7,011 bases of DNA from CAYVMN01 sp964452575 (GTDB taxonomy: Bacteria; Desulfobacterota; DSM-4660; Desulfatiglandales; Desulfatiglandaceae), in NCBI GenBank assembly GCA_964452575.1, contig CAYVMN010000218.1:1-7011 (forward strand), in the 5' to 3' direction. Below, piece by piece: positions 1-6,373 of the stretch (the first letter of the stretch is position 1; every line of letters starts with the position of its first letter). The notes beneath the pieces are model-generated. The model was not told the DNA's origin and ran no database searches. It worked only from the letters and a program-made list of their open reading frames with translations. A program made the translations under genes and the position numbers.

Positions 1-1
1 G

Positions 2-367
2 AGACAGACCACGTGCGATGGAGTGATGATCGGAAGGGGTGCGGTGGGAAATCCATGGATCTTCAGGCAGGTCCTGGAAATGGCGGAAGGACTCGAGATA
101 ACCCCCCCAGGGGTGCAAGAACGCAGGGCCCTGATAGCAGAGCACTTTCGACTCCTATCCATTCACTTGGGCGAGCCCAGGGCATCCAGGGAGATCCGCG
201 GCCATCTGCTCCGCTATACGAGGGGACTGCCGAACAGCACCCGTTTTCGCGGCGCAATTTCCGAGATCAGGGGTCCTCAGGGGTTAATGTCAGCACTGGA
301 TTCGTACCTGGCCCTATTAGAGGGGGAACCGCAGATTAGCCGGAGAAGAGAGAGAAATACGCAATGA
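2..367 (+). CDS. dusB: tRNA-dihydrouridine synthase, DusB/NifR3 type, C-terminal part (5' truncated by window)
   Basis: The frame enters from the left edge at base 2 and ends at the TGA at 365-367, giving about 121 codons. Its first residues read CDGVMIGRGAVGNPWIF, the FMN-phosphate-binding signature near the end of the TIM barrel of Dus enzymes. A helical C-terminal domain follows (EHFRLLSIHLGE, then GHLLRYTRGLPNSTRFR), which in the family helps bind tRNA. Dus enzymes use NADPH and FMN to reduce uridine to dihydrouridine in tRNA D-loops. The catalytic Cys region lies outside the window. The stop overlaps the next start as ATGA, which points to translational coupling with the ispH fusion gene. 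Assignment to DusB rather than another Dus subgroup rests on the GRGAxGNPW motif and the C-terminal pattern, and is probable rather than certain. Confidence 0.9.
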   Translation, partial: RQTTCDGVMIGRGAVGNPWIFRQVLEMAEGLEITPPGVQERRALIAEHFRLLSIHLGEPRASREIRGHLLRYTRGLPNSTRFRGAISEIRGPQGLMSALDSYLALLEGEPQISRRRERNTQ

Positions 368-2106
368 AGGTAAAATTGGCCAAAACAGGGGGGTTCTGTA
401 TGGGTGTCCGCCGGGCCATGGAAATCGTCCTGGCAGAGGCCAACAAAAAAGAAGGCCCCCTGTTCACCCTCGGTCCACTTATCCACAACAGACAGGTCCT
501 GGATCTCCTTGCATCAAGGGGCGTCTTACCCCTGGACGATCCAAATGGTATCAAGGCAGGCAGGATCGTGATCAGGGCCCACGGCATCCCGCCTCAAAAA
601 CGACAGGGCTTAAGAGATACAGGGCTTAAGATGATTGATGCCACCTGTCCAAAGGTGGCAAGGGTACAGGCTATCATACGCGCGTACACCAGCAAAGGCT
701 ATTCAGCCGTCATCGTGGGAGATAATGCCCACGCCGAGGTGGTAGGCCTGATGGGCTATAGCAAGACTCCCGCCCATCTGCTCCAGAGGCTGGAGGACGT
801 CTCGGCACTGCCTCCCATGGACCGATTATTCGTGGTCGCACAGACGACACAAAATGAAGAGATGTTCCACAATGTGGTAAATGCCCTTATGGAACGATTT
901 CCCCAGATCCGCGTCTTTGACACCATTTGTGATGCCACTCACCTGCGACAGCAAGAGGTAAGGTCCTTTGCAGGGCAGGTGGATGGTGTGGTGGTAGTGG
1001 GCGGATACAATAGCGCAAATACCCAGCGGCTTGTGCAGGTCTCGAAGGAGGCAGGCCTGCCCACGTTTCATGTGGAGACCGAAAAGGACCTGGACAAGGG
1101 CGCACTATCTCGGATCAAAGTGGTGGGTGTAACTGCTGGTGCCTCCACCCCTAACTGGATGATCAGAAATGTTGTCAAGGAAATAGAAGGGATACGGGGT
1201 GAAGGAAAAGTCTCCATTGGGTACAGGCTGCTCAAGGCATTAAGATTCCTGGCGTTAAGCAATCTCCTTGTGGGCTTAGGGGCCTTTTCACTTGCCTATG
1301 CCGCATCCCTCCTCTCAGGCCGAGACCCCAATCTTACTTTCCCGCTTCTGACTTTGCTTTACATATACGCCATGTATGTCTTCAATCGCTTCTTGGACAA
1401 AGGGGCCAGCGCCTATAACGACCCGGATAGGGCAACATTTCTCAGAAACAACAGGGCCTTACTGGGTATATCTGGCCTCGCCGCCATTGGGGTCGCCCTG
1501 GCCTTATCCATAAGTAGTGGCATTCCCATCTTTCTTGTCCTGATTGGCTTAAGCATCCTGGGGATCATATACGGCATACCGCTCGTGCCTGAGAGGTTTC
1601 GGCACAGGTATCGCTACACCAAGATCAAAGACATCCCGGGATCAAGGAGCCTAGCAGAGGCCCTCGCCTGGGTGGCGGTGATTATGCTCTTGCCGTTGCT
1701 GAGGGCTGATCCGGTTAAATGGCAGGCAGCAATAGTTGCAATTTTAGTTGTTTTTTCAATGTCTTACACAAGAAGCACCCTCTTTAATGTATTCCAGGCC
1801 CAGGGAGACCTGATTGTAGGCACAGAGACCTTGCCTATCACCCTTGGGGAAAGAAAGACATTGGTCATTCTCAAGGCTATTCTCGTGGCCACAGGAATCA
1901 TCCTCGTGGGGAGCCCACTCCTCGGGCTTGTGGGAACCTTCTCCTATGTCTTGTTCCTCCCCTTACTCACACTGTGGCTCTGCCTAATCTCCTATGAAAA
2001 AAGATGGCTCTATCCGGGTATCGCCCTGGAATCCCTGGTAGAGGCAAACTTCATCCTCGCCGGCCTATTGGCCTTGGTATGGCAGGCCTTCCCGTGGCAG
2101 CAGTAA
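364..2106 (+). CDS. ispH: IspH (HMBPP reductase) fused to a UbiA-like membrane prenyltransferase domain
   Basis: Residues 1 to about 280 are a complete IspH, the 4Fe-4S enzyme that reduces HMBPP to IPP and DMAPP in the last MEP-pathway step. Cluster cysteines are C12 (GFCMGVRRA), C95 (DATCPKV) and C189 (TICDATHLRQ). Substrate residues H41, H73, H123, E125, TT161-162, S217/N219 and S261 are present; the second Ser of the usual SSN motif is Ala218. After a short linker, residues 290-578 show about nine hydrophobic helices (roughly 294-316, 325-343, 365-383, 385-406, 430-447, 452-470, 501-518, 521-542, 552-576). UbiA-like motifs are visible: NRFLD (341-345), the loop segment YTKIKD (418-423) and GDLIVGTETLP (481-491). 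In the second Asp motif the first Asp aligns with Gln478, so activity is uncertain. Ordinary IspH is about 300-330 residues. The ATG overlaps the dus stop and follows a purine-rich stretch (ggagaagagag). I read it as a bifunctional or membrane-anchored IspH. Confidence 0.92.
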   Translation: MKVKLAKTGGFCMGVRRAMEIVLAEANKKEGPLFTLGPLIHNRQVLDLLASRGVLPLDDPNGIKAGRIVIRAHGIPPQKRQGLRDTGLKMIDATCPKVARVQAIIRAYTSKGYSAVIVGDNAHAEVVGLMGYSKTPAHLLQRLEDVSALPPMDRLFVVAQTTQNEEMFHNVVNALMERFPQIRVFDTICDATHLRQQEVRSFAGQVDGVVVVGGYNSANTQRLVQVSKEAGLPTFHVETEKDLDKGALSRIKVVGVTAGASTPNWMIRNVVKEIEGIRGEGKVSIGYRLLKALRFLALSNLLVGLGAFSLAYAASLLSGRDPNLTFPLLTLLYIYAMYVFNRFLDKGASAYNDPDRATFLRNNRALLGISGLAAIGVALALSISSGIPIFLVLIGLSILGIIYGIPLVPERFRHRYRYTKIKDIPGSRSLAEALAWVAVIMLLPLLRADPVKWQAAIVAILVVFSMSYTRSTLFNVFQAQGDLIVGTETLPITLGERKTLVILKAILVATGIILVGSPLLGLVGTFSYVLFLPLLTLWLCLISYEKRWLYPGIALESLVEANFILAGLLALVWQAFPWQQ

Positions 2107-2942
2107 GTGTCATTATACCAACACTCAACAGGGCCAAAAAGCTGGCCCGCGCCATCTCATCCGTACTTTATCAGACATTTAGAGACTATGAGATCATTGT
2201 CGTAGATGACGGCTCCACCGACGGCACAAGGGAGACGATCTCGCAGTTCGGGAGGCGGATTACTTATATGGCCCATTCCTCCAATCTGGGTGTCTCTGCG
2301 GCGCGAAATACAGGCATCAGGAGATCAAGCGCCCCGTTCGTGGCCTTCTTGGATTCCGATGATTACTGGCTGCCTGACAAGTTGAAGTCTCAACTGGGTT
2401 TTTTTGAGGCCAACCCTGGGGCCCTGGCCTGTCAGACCGAAGAGGTCTGGCTCAGAAAGGGACGTCGAGTCAACCCCAGGGAAAGGCATCAAAAGCCTTC
2501 GGGGGATATTTTTGAGCCCTCCCTGAGGCTCTGCCTGGTCACACCTTCTGCAGTCATGTTGAAGAGACCCATTCTCGATGAAGTGGGGCTATTTGATGAG
2601 GCCCTTCCGGCCTGTGAGGATTACGATCTATGGCTCCGGATCTCCTGCCGCCATCCTATATACCTTATCCCGCAGAAGCTCGTTGTCAAAGAGGGGGGAA
2701 ACCCGGATCAGCTATCCGCCCTTCATAACGGTATGGATCGGTTCAGGATTGGGGCTCTCGTGAAGCTGATAGAAAGCGGTAAACTAAATAAGGGGCAGCT
2801 AAAGGCTACCTTTGATGAGCTCTCTCTCAAGTGCAAGATCTATGGTAATGGCTGCCTAAAGAGGGGAAAACTGGAAGAGGGGGGCTATTATCTCCGCCTT
2901 CCAGAGACACTGAGAGGAGGGCTATGGGATAGCAACCTCTGA
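2079..2942 (+). CDS. Glycosyltransferase family 2 protein
   Basis: A 287-residue GT-A fold glycosyltransferase. Visible motifs are the N-terminal strand VSVIIPTLNRA (9-19), the nucleotide-binding VVDDGSTDGT (41-50), NLGVSAARNTGI (69-80), the metal-binding DSDD (92-95), and the acceptor/catalytic ED pair at 180-181 in CEDYDLWLRI. Such enzymes move a sugar from an NDP-sugar to a lipid or glycan acceptor; the sugar and acceptor cannot be read from the sequence. There is no membrane helix, so it is probably cytosolic or peripheral. The frame stays open upstream to 2004, but residues before the ATG at 2079 look like out-of-frame ispH translation, so 2079 is preferred. GTG at 2094 is also possible and no clear Shine-Dalgarno is seen. 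It overlaps the ispH fusion by 28 nt, suggesting the same transcript, perhaps serving a polyprenyl-linked glycan (inference). Confidence 0.88.
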   Translation: MAGLPVAAVSVIIPTLNRAKKLARAISSVLYQTFRDYEIIVVDDGSTDGTRETISQFGRRITYMAHSSNLGVSAARNTGIRRSSAPFVAFLDSDDYWLPDKLKSQLGFFEANPGALACQTEEVWLRKGRRVNPRERHQKPSGDIFEPSLRLCLVTPSAVMLKRPILDEVGLFDEALPACEDYDLWLRISCRHPIYLIPQKLVVKEGGNPDQLSALHNGMDRFRIGALVKLIESGKLNKGQLKATFDELSLKCKIYGNGCLKRGKLEEGGYYLRLPETLRGGLWDSNL

Positions 2943-2994
2943 CACAGTAGGTCTTGATCCCAAGCGGGGTTTCAGTCTTTCCCACAGTGTCAGA
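2938..2994. terminator. Inverted repeat between convergent genes, possible bidirectional terminator
   Basis: TCTGACACAGTAGG (2938-2951) is matched by CCCACAGTGTCAGA (2981-2994), 12 of 14 positions complementary with an 8-bp perfect outer stem. A smaller hairpin, CCC-aagc-GGG followed by GTTT, lies in the loop (about 2959-2971). The glycosyltransferase stop lies within the left arm, and the convergent metallo-beta-lactamase-fold gene ends 26 nt beyond the right arm. The position fits transcription termination of both operons. There is no long T-run after either arm, so it would be a weak intrinsic terminator or a 3'-end stabilising stem. Confidence 0.45.
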
Positions 2995-3020
2995 TGTTGC
3001 ATTATGTTTCGGTGGACACC

Positions 3021-3647
3021 TTACTCCTTTTGGAGAACAACCACTTTGATCTTGCCCTCAAGCGCCTTCTTGAAATCAAGGGCATCTTTTTCATCACCCA
3101 CAATCGCCCCATAATGCATGGGTATCGCCAGTTTGGGATTGATAGCCTGGGCAGCCTGGACCGCCTCCGCTGAGGTCATGACGTAAGTACCTGATACAGG
3201 GATGAGCGCTACATCCACCTCAAGGTCCTTCATTTCTGGAATGAAATCAGCATCTCCCGCGTGGTAGACCCTGACCCCATCTATTTCAACGACGAAACCC
3301 AGCCAGCTATTCCCCTTGGAGTGAAAATCCTTATTTGTGTTATAGGAGGGAACAGCCCGGATCTTGACATCATCAACGGTCAGCGATTCCCCTGGTTTCA
3401 TAACCCTTATATCGCCCGATAGCTTCTTGGCAGAATCCTTCTCCGTCACAATAACCGTTTCTTTACCCTGGATCTTTGCCACGTCCTCAGGAGAACAATG
3501 ATCAAAGTGCTCGTGTGAAATGAAGATCAAGTCCGCCTCTGGCCCCTTTTTAATCTGATACGGGTCGAAATAGATGGTCTTTCCTGCATCAATTCGAAAG
3601 CCGTCATGACCCAACCAATTTATTTTTTTTGCAAACTTTTCAACCAT
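3021..3647 (-). CDS. UlaG-like metallo-beta-lactamase-fold metal-dependent hydrolase
   Basis: A 208-residue protein of the metallo-beta-lactamase superfamily, closest in pattern to the UlaG/UPF0173 group. It starts with WLGHDGFRID, a typical first strand. The metal-binding motif SHEHFDH gives H45, H47, D49 and H50; further ligands are expected at H129/D132 (VYHAGDAD) and H178 (PMHYG). The family hydrolyses phosphoesters, lactones or related bonds with Zn or Mn; the substrate here is unknown. It is cytosolic, with no signal peptide. The ATG directly abuts the upstream cooT-like stop (TAAATG), and a near-perfect Shine-Dalgarno lies inside the last cooT codons, so translation is probably reinitiated. 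It is the last gene of the parAB cluster and converges with the glycosyltransferase gene. Confidence 0.9.
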   Translation of the reverse strand: MVEKFAKKINWLGHDGFRIDAGKTIYFDPYQIKKGPEADLIFISHEHFDHCSPEDVAKIQGKETVIVTEKDSAKKLSGDIRVMKPGESLTVDDVKIRAVPSYNTNKDFHSKGNSWLGFVVEIDGVRVYHAGDADFIPEMKDLEVDVALIPVSGTYVMTSAEAVQAAQAINPKLAIPMHYGAIVGDEKDALDFKKALEGKIKVVVLQKE

Positions 3648-3854
3648 TTATATCACCTCCTTGCTGATAGTTGGCGCTAAGATTATTTTGTGGTCAACAA
3701 GGGAAAGCACCTTTATTTGGGCCTCTATCTCTCTTTCCTCCCCAAAGATGTTGACCACCCTTACCTGGCCTTCTCTGTTTTCGAGAAGATTCACTCCCTC
3801 AAAAATCCTTTCTTCCTTGCCGTCTTTCAAAAGGTAAACATCTGACTCACACAT
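3648..3854 (-). CDS. CooT-family small nickel-binding protein
   Basis: A 68-residue protein starting MCESDVYLLKDGKEE and containing VVNIFGEEREIEAQIKVLSLVDHKIIL, the pattern of the CooT family (also labelled predicted RNA-binding protein). CooT of Rhodospirillum rubrum binds Ni(II) as a dimer through Cys2 and helps mature CO dehydrogenase; that Cys2 is present here. I chose the ATG at 3854 because it places Cys at position 2 as in the family. An in-frame ATG at 3860 would add MK, with AAGGAG 4 nt upstream (10 nt for the chosen start), so the start is open. It overlaps the end of the DUF3842 gene by 8 nt. No CO dehydrogenase gene is in the window, so its nickel client, if any, is unknown. Confidence 0.8.
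   Translation of the reverse strand: MCESDVYLLKDGKEERIFEGVNLLENREGQVRVVNIFGEEREIEAQIKVLSLVDHKIILAPTISKEVI
3651..3662 (-). promoter_or_regulatory. Strong Shine-Dalgarno inside the cooT-like 3' end
   Basis: On the minus strand AAGGAGGTGATA is almost fully complementary to the 16S rRNA anti-Shine-Dalgarno, 8 nt from GGAGG to the ATG at 3647. It overlaps the codons for the last residues (KEVI) of the upstream gene. It fixes the start of the metallo-beta-lactamase-fold gene and suggests that protein is made at a high rate relative to its neighbours. Confidence 0.8.
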
Positions 3855-4263
3855 CTTCATACATCTCCTTAACGAGCTTTACCGCCTGGTCCACCAAATG
3901 AGGCAAAGGCTCTCCTGAGGCGCCCACTACCTCCACTCTCTCCTGTGTCAAGGGGATAAGTATCTTTCTGGCCCCGCTCGAACTCACATGGGTGGCCATC
4001 CTAGGTGTCACCTCTCCCATCATGGAATTGGCCATCAGGATGGCAAGTGGGCCGATGATCACGTCAACCACACTGCTGCTCCGCACAATGGAATTCTCGC
4101 CCGTCCCACCCCTGTTGGCCCCAGCCTTCATCATTCGGGAGGTTGCAACAGAATTCGTCCCCAGGGCCAGGATCTCCACGTCATTACCCAGCCTCTCCCT
4201 CAGGCCTTTAATGATAATGGCCCCGATACCGCCACCCTGTCCATCCATGACCATTATTCTCAC
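3847..4263 (-). CDS. DUF3842 family protein
   Basis: A 138-residue protein matching my recollection of the DUF3842 family. It opens with MRIMVMDGQGGGIG (1-14), a glycine-rich loop resembling a nucleotide-binding turn. Other conserved-looking blocks are ALGTNS (33-38), AGANRGGTGENSIV (48-61), ANSMMGEVTPRMA (78-90) and ILIPL (101-105). It has no cysteine, signal peptide or clear membrane helix. No biochemical function is known to me. The start is GTG at 4263, because this gives the family N-terminus and has AAGGGTG 5 nt upstream. GTG overlaps the TGA of a small upstream frame as GTGA, and the 3' end overlaps the cooT-like gene. The co-operonic CooT homologue suggests a shared, perhaps nickel- or cofactor-related, role (inference only). 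Confidence 0.8.
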   Translation of the reverse strand: MRIMVMDGQGGGIGAIIIKGLRERLGNDVEILALGTNSVATSRMMKAGANRGGTGENSIVRSSSVVDVIIGPLAILMANSMMGEVTPRMATHVSSSGARKILIPLTQERVEVVGASGEPLPHLVDQAVKLVKEMYEDV

Positions 4264-4379
4264 GCGTTCACCCTTGAAAAATCAATTCCATAATGTCCGC
4301 GCCTTGCATTAGACATAAGCACACTGTCCGGATACTCCTTAACGAAAGATAGACCAAATGCAGCGGCGTCAGCAATCAA
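4260..4379 (-). CDS. Possible small protein gene (39 aa) between parB and the DUF3842 gene
   Basis: An otherwise unexplained gap of about 112 nt holds an open frame starting TTG at 4379, which overlaps the parB stop as TTGA, and ending TGA at 4260-4262, which overlaps the DUF3842 GTG start as GTGA. It would encode 39 residues, including AAAFGLSFVKEYPDSV and NARRGHYGIDFSRVNA. Codons are G-rich in the first position (16 of 39), as in real coding DNA. The frame stays open upstream into parB for about ten codons with no ATG or GTG. No good Shine-Dalgarno precedes TTG, so expression would rely on coupling to parB. I do not recognise the product. It could instead be the 3' remnant of a longer gene. 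Overlaps at both ends match the style of the rest of this operon. Confidence 0.4.
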   Translation of the reverse strand: MIADAAAFGLSFVKEYPDSVLMSNARRGHYGIDFSRVNA

Positions 4380-5221
4380 CCCATGAGTTCTACGAGCCGA
4401 TCCAGCTCCTCATCCGAATAGAAGTGCACCACGATCCGCCCCTGCCTGCCCTGTCTCCTGATTTCCACCTTTGTGCCCAGCGACCTCTTCAGTTGATCTG
4501 TCAAAGACCGGAGATAGTAATCTTCTTCACCCCCTTTTCTTTTGGCTGGTCTTGAGACCTTGCCTTTCTTGGCCAAATCCTCGGCCTGACGGACCGACAG
4601 TCCTTTTTTTATGATTGCGTCTCTCATGGCACCCTGTTCTCTGCCCGTGTTTAGGCCGACCAGAACCCGAGCGTGTCCCATGCTCAGACGCCCCTCCATC
4701 ACATCCTGCTGGATGAGCCTGGGAAGCTTCAGGAGCCTCAATAGATTAGTGATCGAAGACCTATCCTTGCCCAATCTCTTTGCCAACGACTCCTGGGTAA
4801 TGCCGGTGTCTTCCAGCAACCTCGAGTAGGCCGTTGCTTCTTCAATAGGATTGAGATCTTTCCGGTGGATATTTTCAATAAGTGCCAATTCCAATGGTTC
4901 TGTGGGGGTTACCTCCCGCACAACCACCGGCACTCGCTCAAGGCCTGCCTTTTGCGCCGCCCGCCATCTTCTTTCCCCAGCTATAAGCTGATACCCTTCC
5001 CCCGTCTTGCTCACAAGTAAAGGTGTTATTATTCCCTTTTCCTTAACAGACTGCACCATCTCTGACAGCTCGGCCTCCGCGAAATCCTGCCTGGGTTGGT
5101 AAGGATTAGGGGTTATGGCCTCCACTGCACACTGAAAAAACCCCTCCTCCCCCTCATCCAACCTTTTGGCATCAGGAATCAGGGCTGACAGTCCCTTTCC
5201 AAGGGCCTTTCTCTTTTTCAT
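4376..5221 (-). CDS. parB: ParB/Spo0J chromosome partitioning protein
   Basis: A 281-residue ParB, the usual chromosomal length. The basic N-terminus ALGKGLSALIP (6-16) is where ParB typically contacts ParA. The CTP-binding and hydrolysis motifs are GERRWRA (82-88) and ENIHRKDLNPIEEA (116-129). A helix-turn-helix around 140-168 (ITQESLAKRLGKDRSSITN) should recognise parS. A linker rich in K/R (214-232) leads to a C-terminal dimerisation domain ending ELDRLVELMG. ParB loads at parS as a CTP-dependent clamp, spreads, and stimulates ParA ATPase. Its ATG overlaps the parA TGA as ATGA. A matching parS lies at 6079-6094, upstream of parA, so the system is complete. Confidence 0.97.
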   Translation of the reverse strand: MKKRKALGKGLSALIPDAKRLDEGEEGFFQCAVEAITPNPYQPRQDFAEAELSEMVQSVKEKGIITPLLVSKTGEGYQLIAGERRWRAAQKAGLERVPVVVREVTPTEPLELALIENIHRKDLNPIEEATAYSRLLEDTGITQESLAKRLGKDRSSITNLLRLLKLPRLIQQDVMEGRLSMGHARVLVGLNTGREQGAMRDAIIKKGLSVRQAEDLAKKGKVSRPAKRKGGEEDYYLRSLTDQLKRSLGTKVEIRRQGRQGRIVVHFYSDEELDRLVELMG

Positions 5222-5988
5222 TCCTCCAATTCCCTTCCGATCAGTTCTTTTGCCAGGGCCAGGTAGCTTTGTGCCCCTGTTGAGCGTATATCGTAAAGAA
5301 GGGCCGGTCTCCCGTGGCTAGGGGCCTCGCTTAGACGCACGTTTCTGGGAATAACCGTTCCAAAGACACTCCCCTTAAAATGACGCCTGACCTCCTCCGC
5401 CACCTGTTCAGAGAGATTGTTCCTTTTATCATACATGGTAAAGAGGATACCGGCAAGCTTTAGGGTCGGATTTAAACCTCGCCTTACAGCCCTAATCGTC
5501 TTAATCAGGTGTGATAGCCCCTCCATGGCATAATATTCGCACTGCAAAGGGACCAGTACAGAATCGGCCGCGGTTAGTGCATTGAGCGTCAGGAATCCCA
5601 GAGAAGGTGGACAGTCAAGAAAGGTATAATCATATCTCTGTCTCAGGGGCACCAAGGCCTTTTGGAGCAGGAATTCCTTATCCTCCATGGAGACCATCTC
5701 AACCTCTGCACCTATTAACTCGGCTGTGGCCCCGATCAGGTGCAACCCGGCGGGCACCGTCTCCTTGATCACTTCGTCTGAATCTGCCATCCCCATCATC
5801 AAATCATATAGCCCTTTTTTCAACCCCGACCGGTCAATTCCCAGGCCTGTAGTGGCATTACCCTGTGGGTCGCAATCAATCAATAGGCAGGTCTTCTCCG
5901 CCGCAGCAAGGGAGGCGGAGAGGTTTATGGCGGTGGTGGTCTTCCCTACACCCCCTTTCTGATTGGCAATAGATATGACTTGACCCAT
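5218..5988 (-). CDS. parA: ParA/Soj chromosome partitioning ATPase
   Basis: A 256-residue ParA/Soj. It begins with the deviant Walker A sequence KGGVGKTT (11-18), with the signature Lys11 and P-loop Lys16. The Walker A' region LLIDCDPQGN (35-44) and Walker B FLDCPP (123-128) follow. The length and absence of an N-terminal helix-turn-helix fit the chromosomal (Soj) class rather than plasmid type Ia ParA. It would bind nucleoid DNA as an ATP dimer and move ParB-parS complexes. It is the first gene of the minus-strand cluster. The usual upstream neighbours rsmG/mnmG are absent within the 1 kb visible; instead there is a parS-bearing intergenic region. The Shine-Dalgarno is weak (TAGAG, about 8 nt from ATG). 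Confidence 0.97.
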   Translation of the reverse strand: MGQVISIANQKGGVGKTTTAINLSASLAAAEKTCLLIDCDPQGNATTGLGIDRSGLKKGLYDLMMGMADSDEVIKETVPAGLHLIGATAELIGAEVEMVSMEDKEFLLQKALVPLRQRYDYTFLDCPPSLGFLTLNALTAADSVLVPLQCEYYAMEGLSHLIKTIRAVRRGLNPTLKLAGILFTMYDKRNNLSEQVAEEVRRHFKGSVFGTVIPRNVRLSEAPSHGRPALLYDIRSTGAQSYLALAKELIGRELEE

Positions 5989-6048
5989 AATTTCAACTCT
6001 AGGTCTCTTAACCTGTCCCCCTTGTCCCGTCGCTTGATCGAGGTTGAT

Positions 6049-6078
6049 AACATACCCTCATTATTTTGAAAAGCACAA
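6049..6078 (-). promoter_or_regulatory. Possible sigma70 promoter for parAB
   Basis: On the minus strand TTGTGC (6078-6073) and TATGTT (6054-6049) are separated by 18 nt, about 60 nt upstream of the parA ATG. Each hexamer matches the consensus at only three to four positions. The -35 directly abuts the parS palindrome, so ParB bound at parS could cover it and repress its own operon. The geometry is suggestive, but the hexamers alone are weak evidence. Confidence 0.35.
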
Positions 6079-6094
6079 TGTTTCACGTGAAACA
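6079..6094. promoter_or_regulatory. parS centromere-like site (ParB binding)
   Basis: TGTTTCACGTGAAACA is a perfect 16-bp palindrome and the canonical parS sequence first defined in Bacillus subtilis and conserved across most bacteria. It lies 90 nt upstream of parA. Here it should nucleate the ParB clamp encoded next door. parS sites cluster near oriC in most chromosomes, so the region is probably origin-proximal (inference). I saw no second match in the window. Confidence 0.97.
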
Positions 6095-6124
6095 TCGGGC
6101 TAGATCTCTCCCAATCCTATTCAT

Positions 6125-6256
6125 TCAATTGAGAATCGAATGCTTTTCCTTGAGATATTGAGCGGTTAGCCCGCGCGGCGCCAGGCATGACCAACTTATG
6201 CTAAAGTCAGTAGCATCAGACAAAGGCCTTACCTGGATTTCATACTCATAAGCCAT
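6125..6256 (-). CDS. Possible small ORF (43 aa) upstream of parS
   Basis: An ATG at 6256 opens 43 codons ending TGA at 6125-6127. The product would begin MAYEYEIQVRPLSDATDF and end LKEKHSILN. A weak purine run (GGGAAAAG) sits a few bases upstream. It is not a family I recognise and could be a chance frame. It is recorded because it is the longest ATG-started small frame I found in the non-coding stretch next to parS. Confidence 0.15.
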   Translation of the reverse strand: MAYEYEIQVRPLSDATDFSISWSCLAPRGLTAQYLKEKHSILN

Positions 6257-6296
6257 GAACTTTTCCCATCGTAATCGTTAATTGGTGTAAAAATAT

Positions 6297-6326
6297 TTGA
6301 CAAGATAACAGGATAGACGTTATTTA
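6297..6326 (+). promoter_or_regulatory. Possible sigma70 promoter, + strand
   Basis: TTGACA at 6297-6302 is a perfect -35 hexamer, followed after 18 nt by TATTTA (6321-6326) in an AT-rich run. It could transcribe the structured segment after 6374, and perhaps reach the DUF362 gene. The -10 is poor (three matches), so this is tentative. Confidence 0.25.
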
Positions 6327-6373
6327 AATTCAGTTGATCAGACATCTTGTTGATATAGTCCGTAATACGAATC

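Noticed and set aside
2004..2078. Longer glycosyltransferase start at ATG 2004
   Set aside because: The added 25 residues are Arg/Pro/Gly-rich shadow translation of the ispH fusion; the family N-terminal strand begins right after the ATG at 2079.
3988..4312. Two + strand frames of about 100 codons
   Set aside because: They lie antisense to the DUF3842 gene, have no family resemblance, and look like shadows of its codon pattern.
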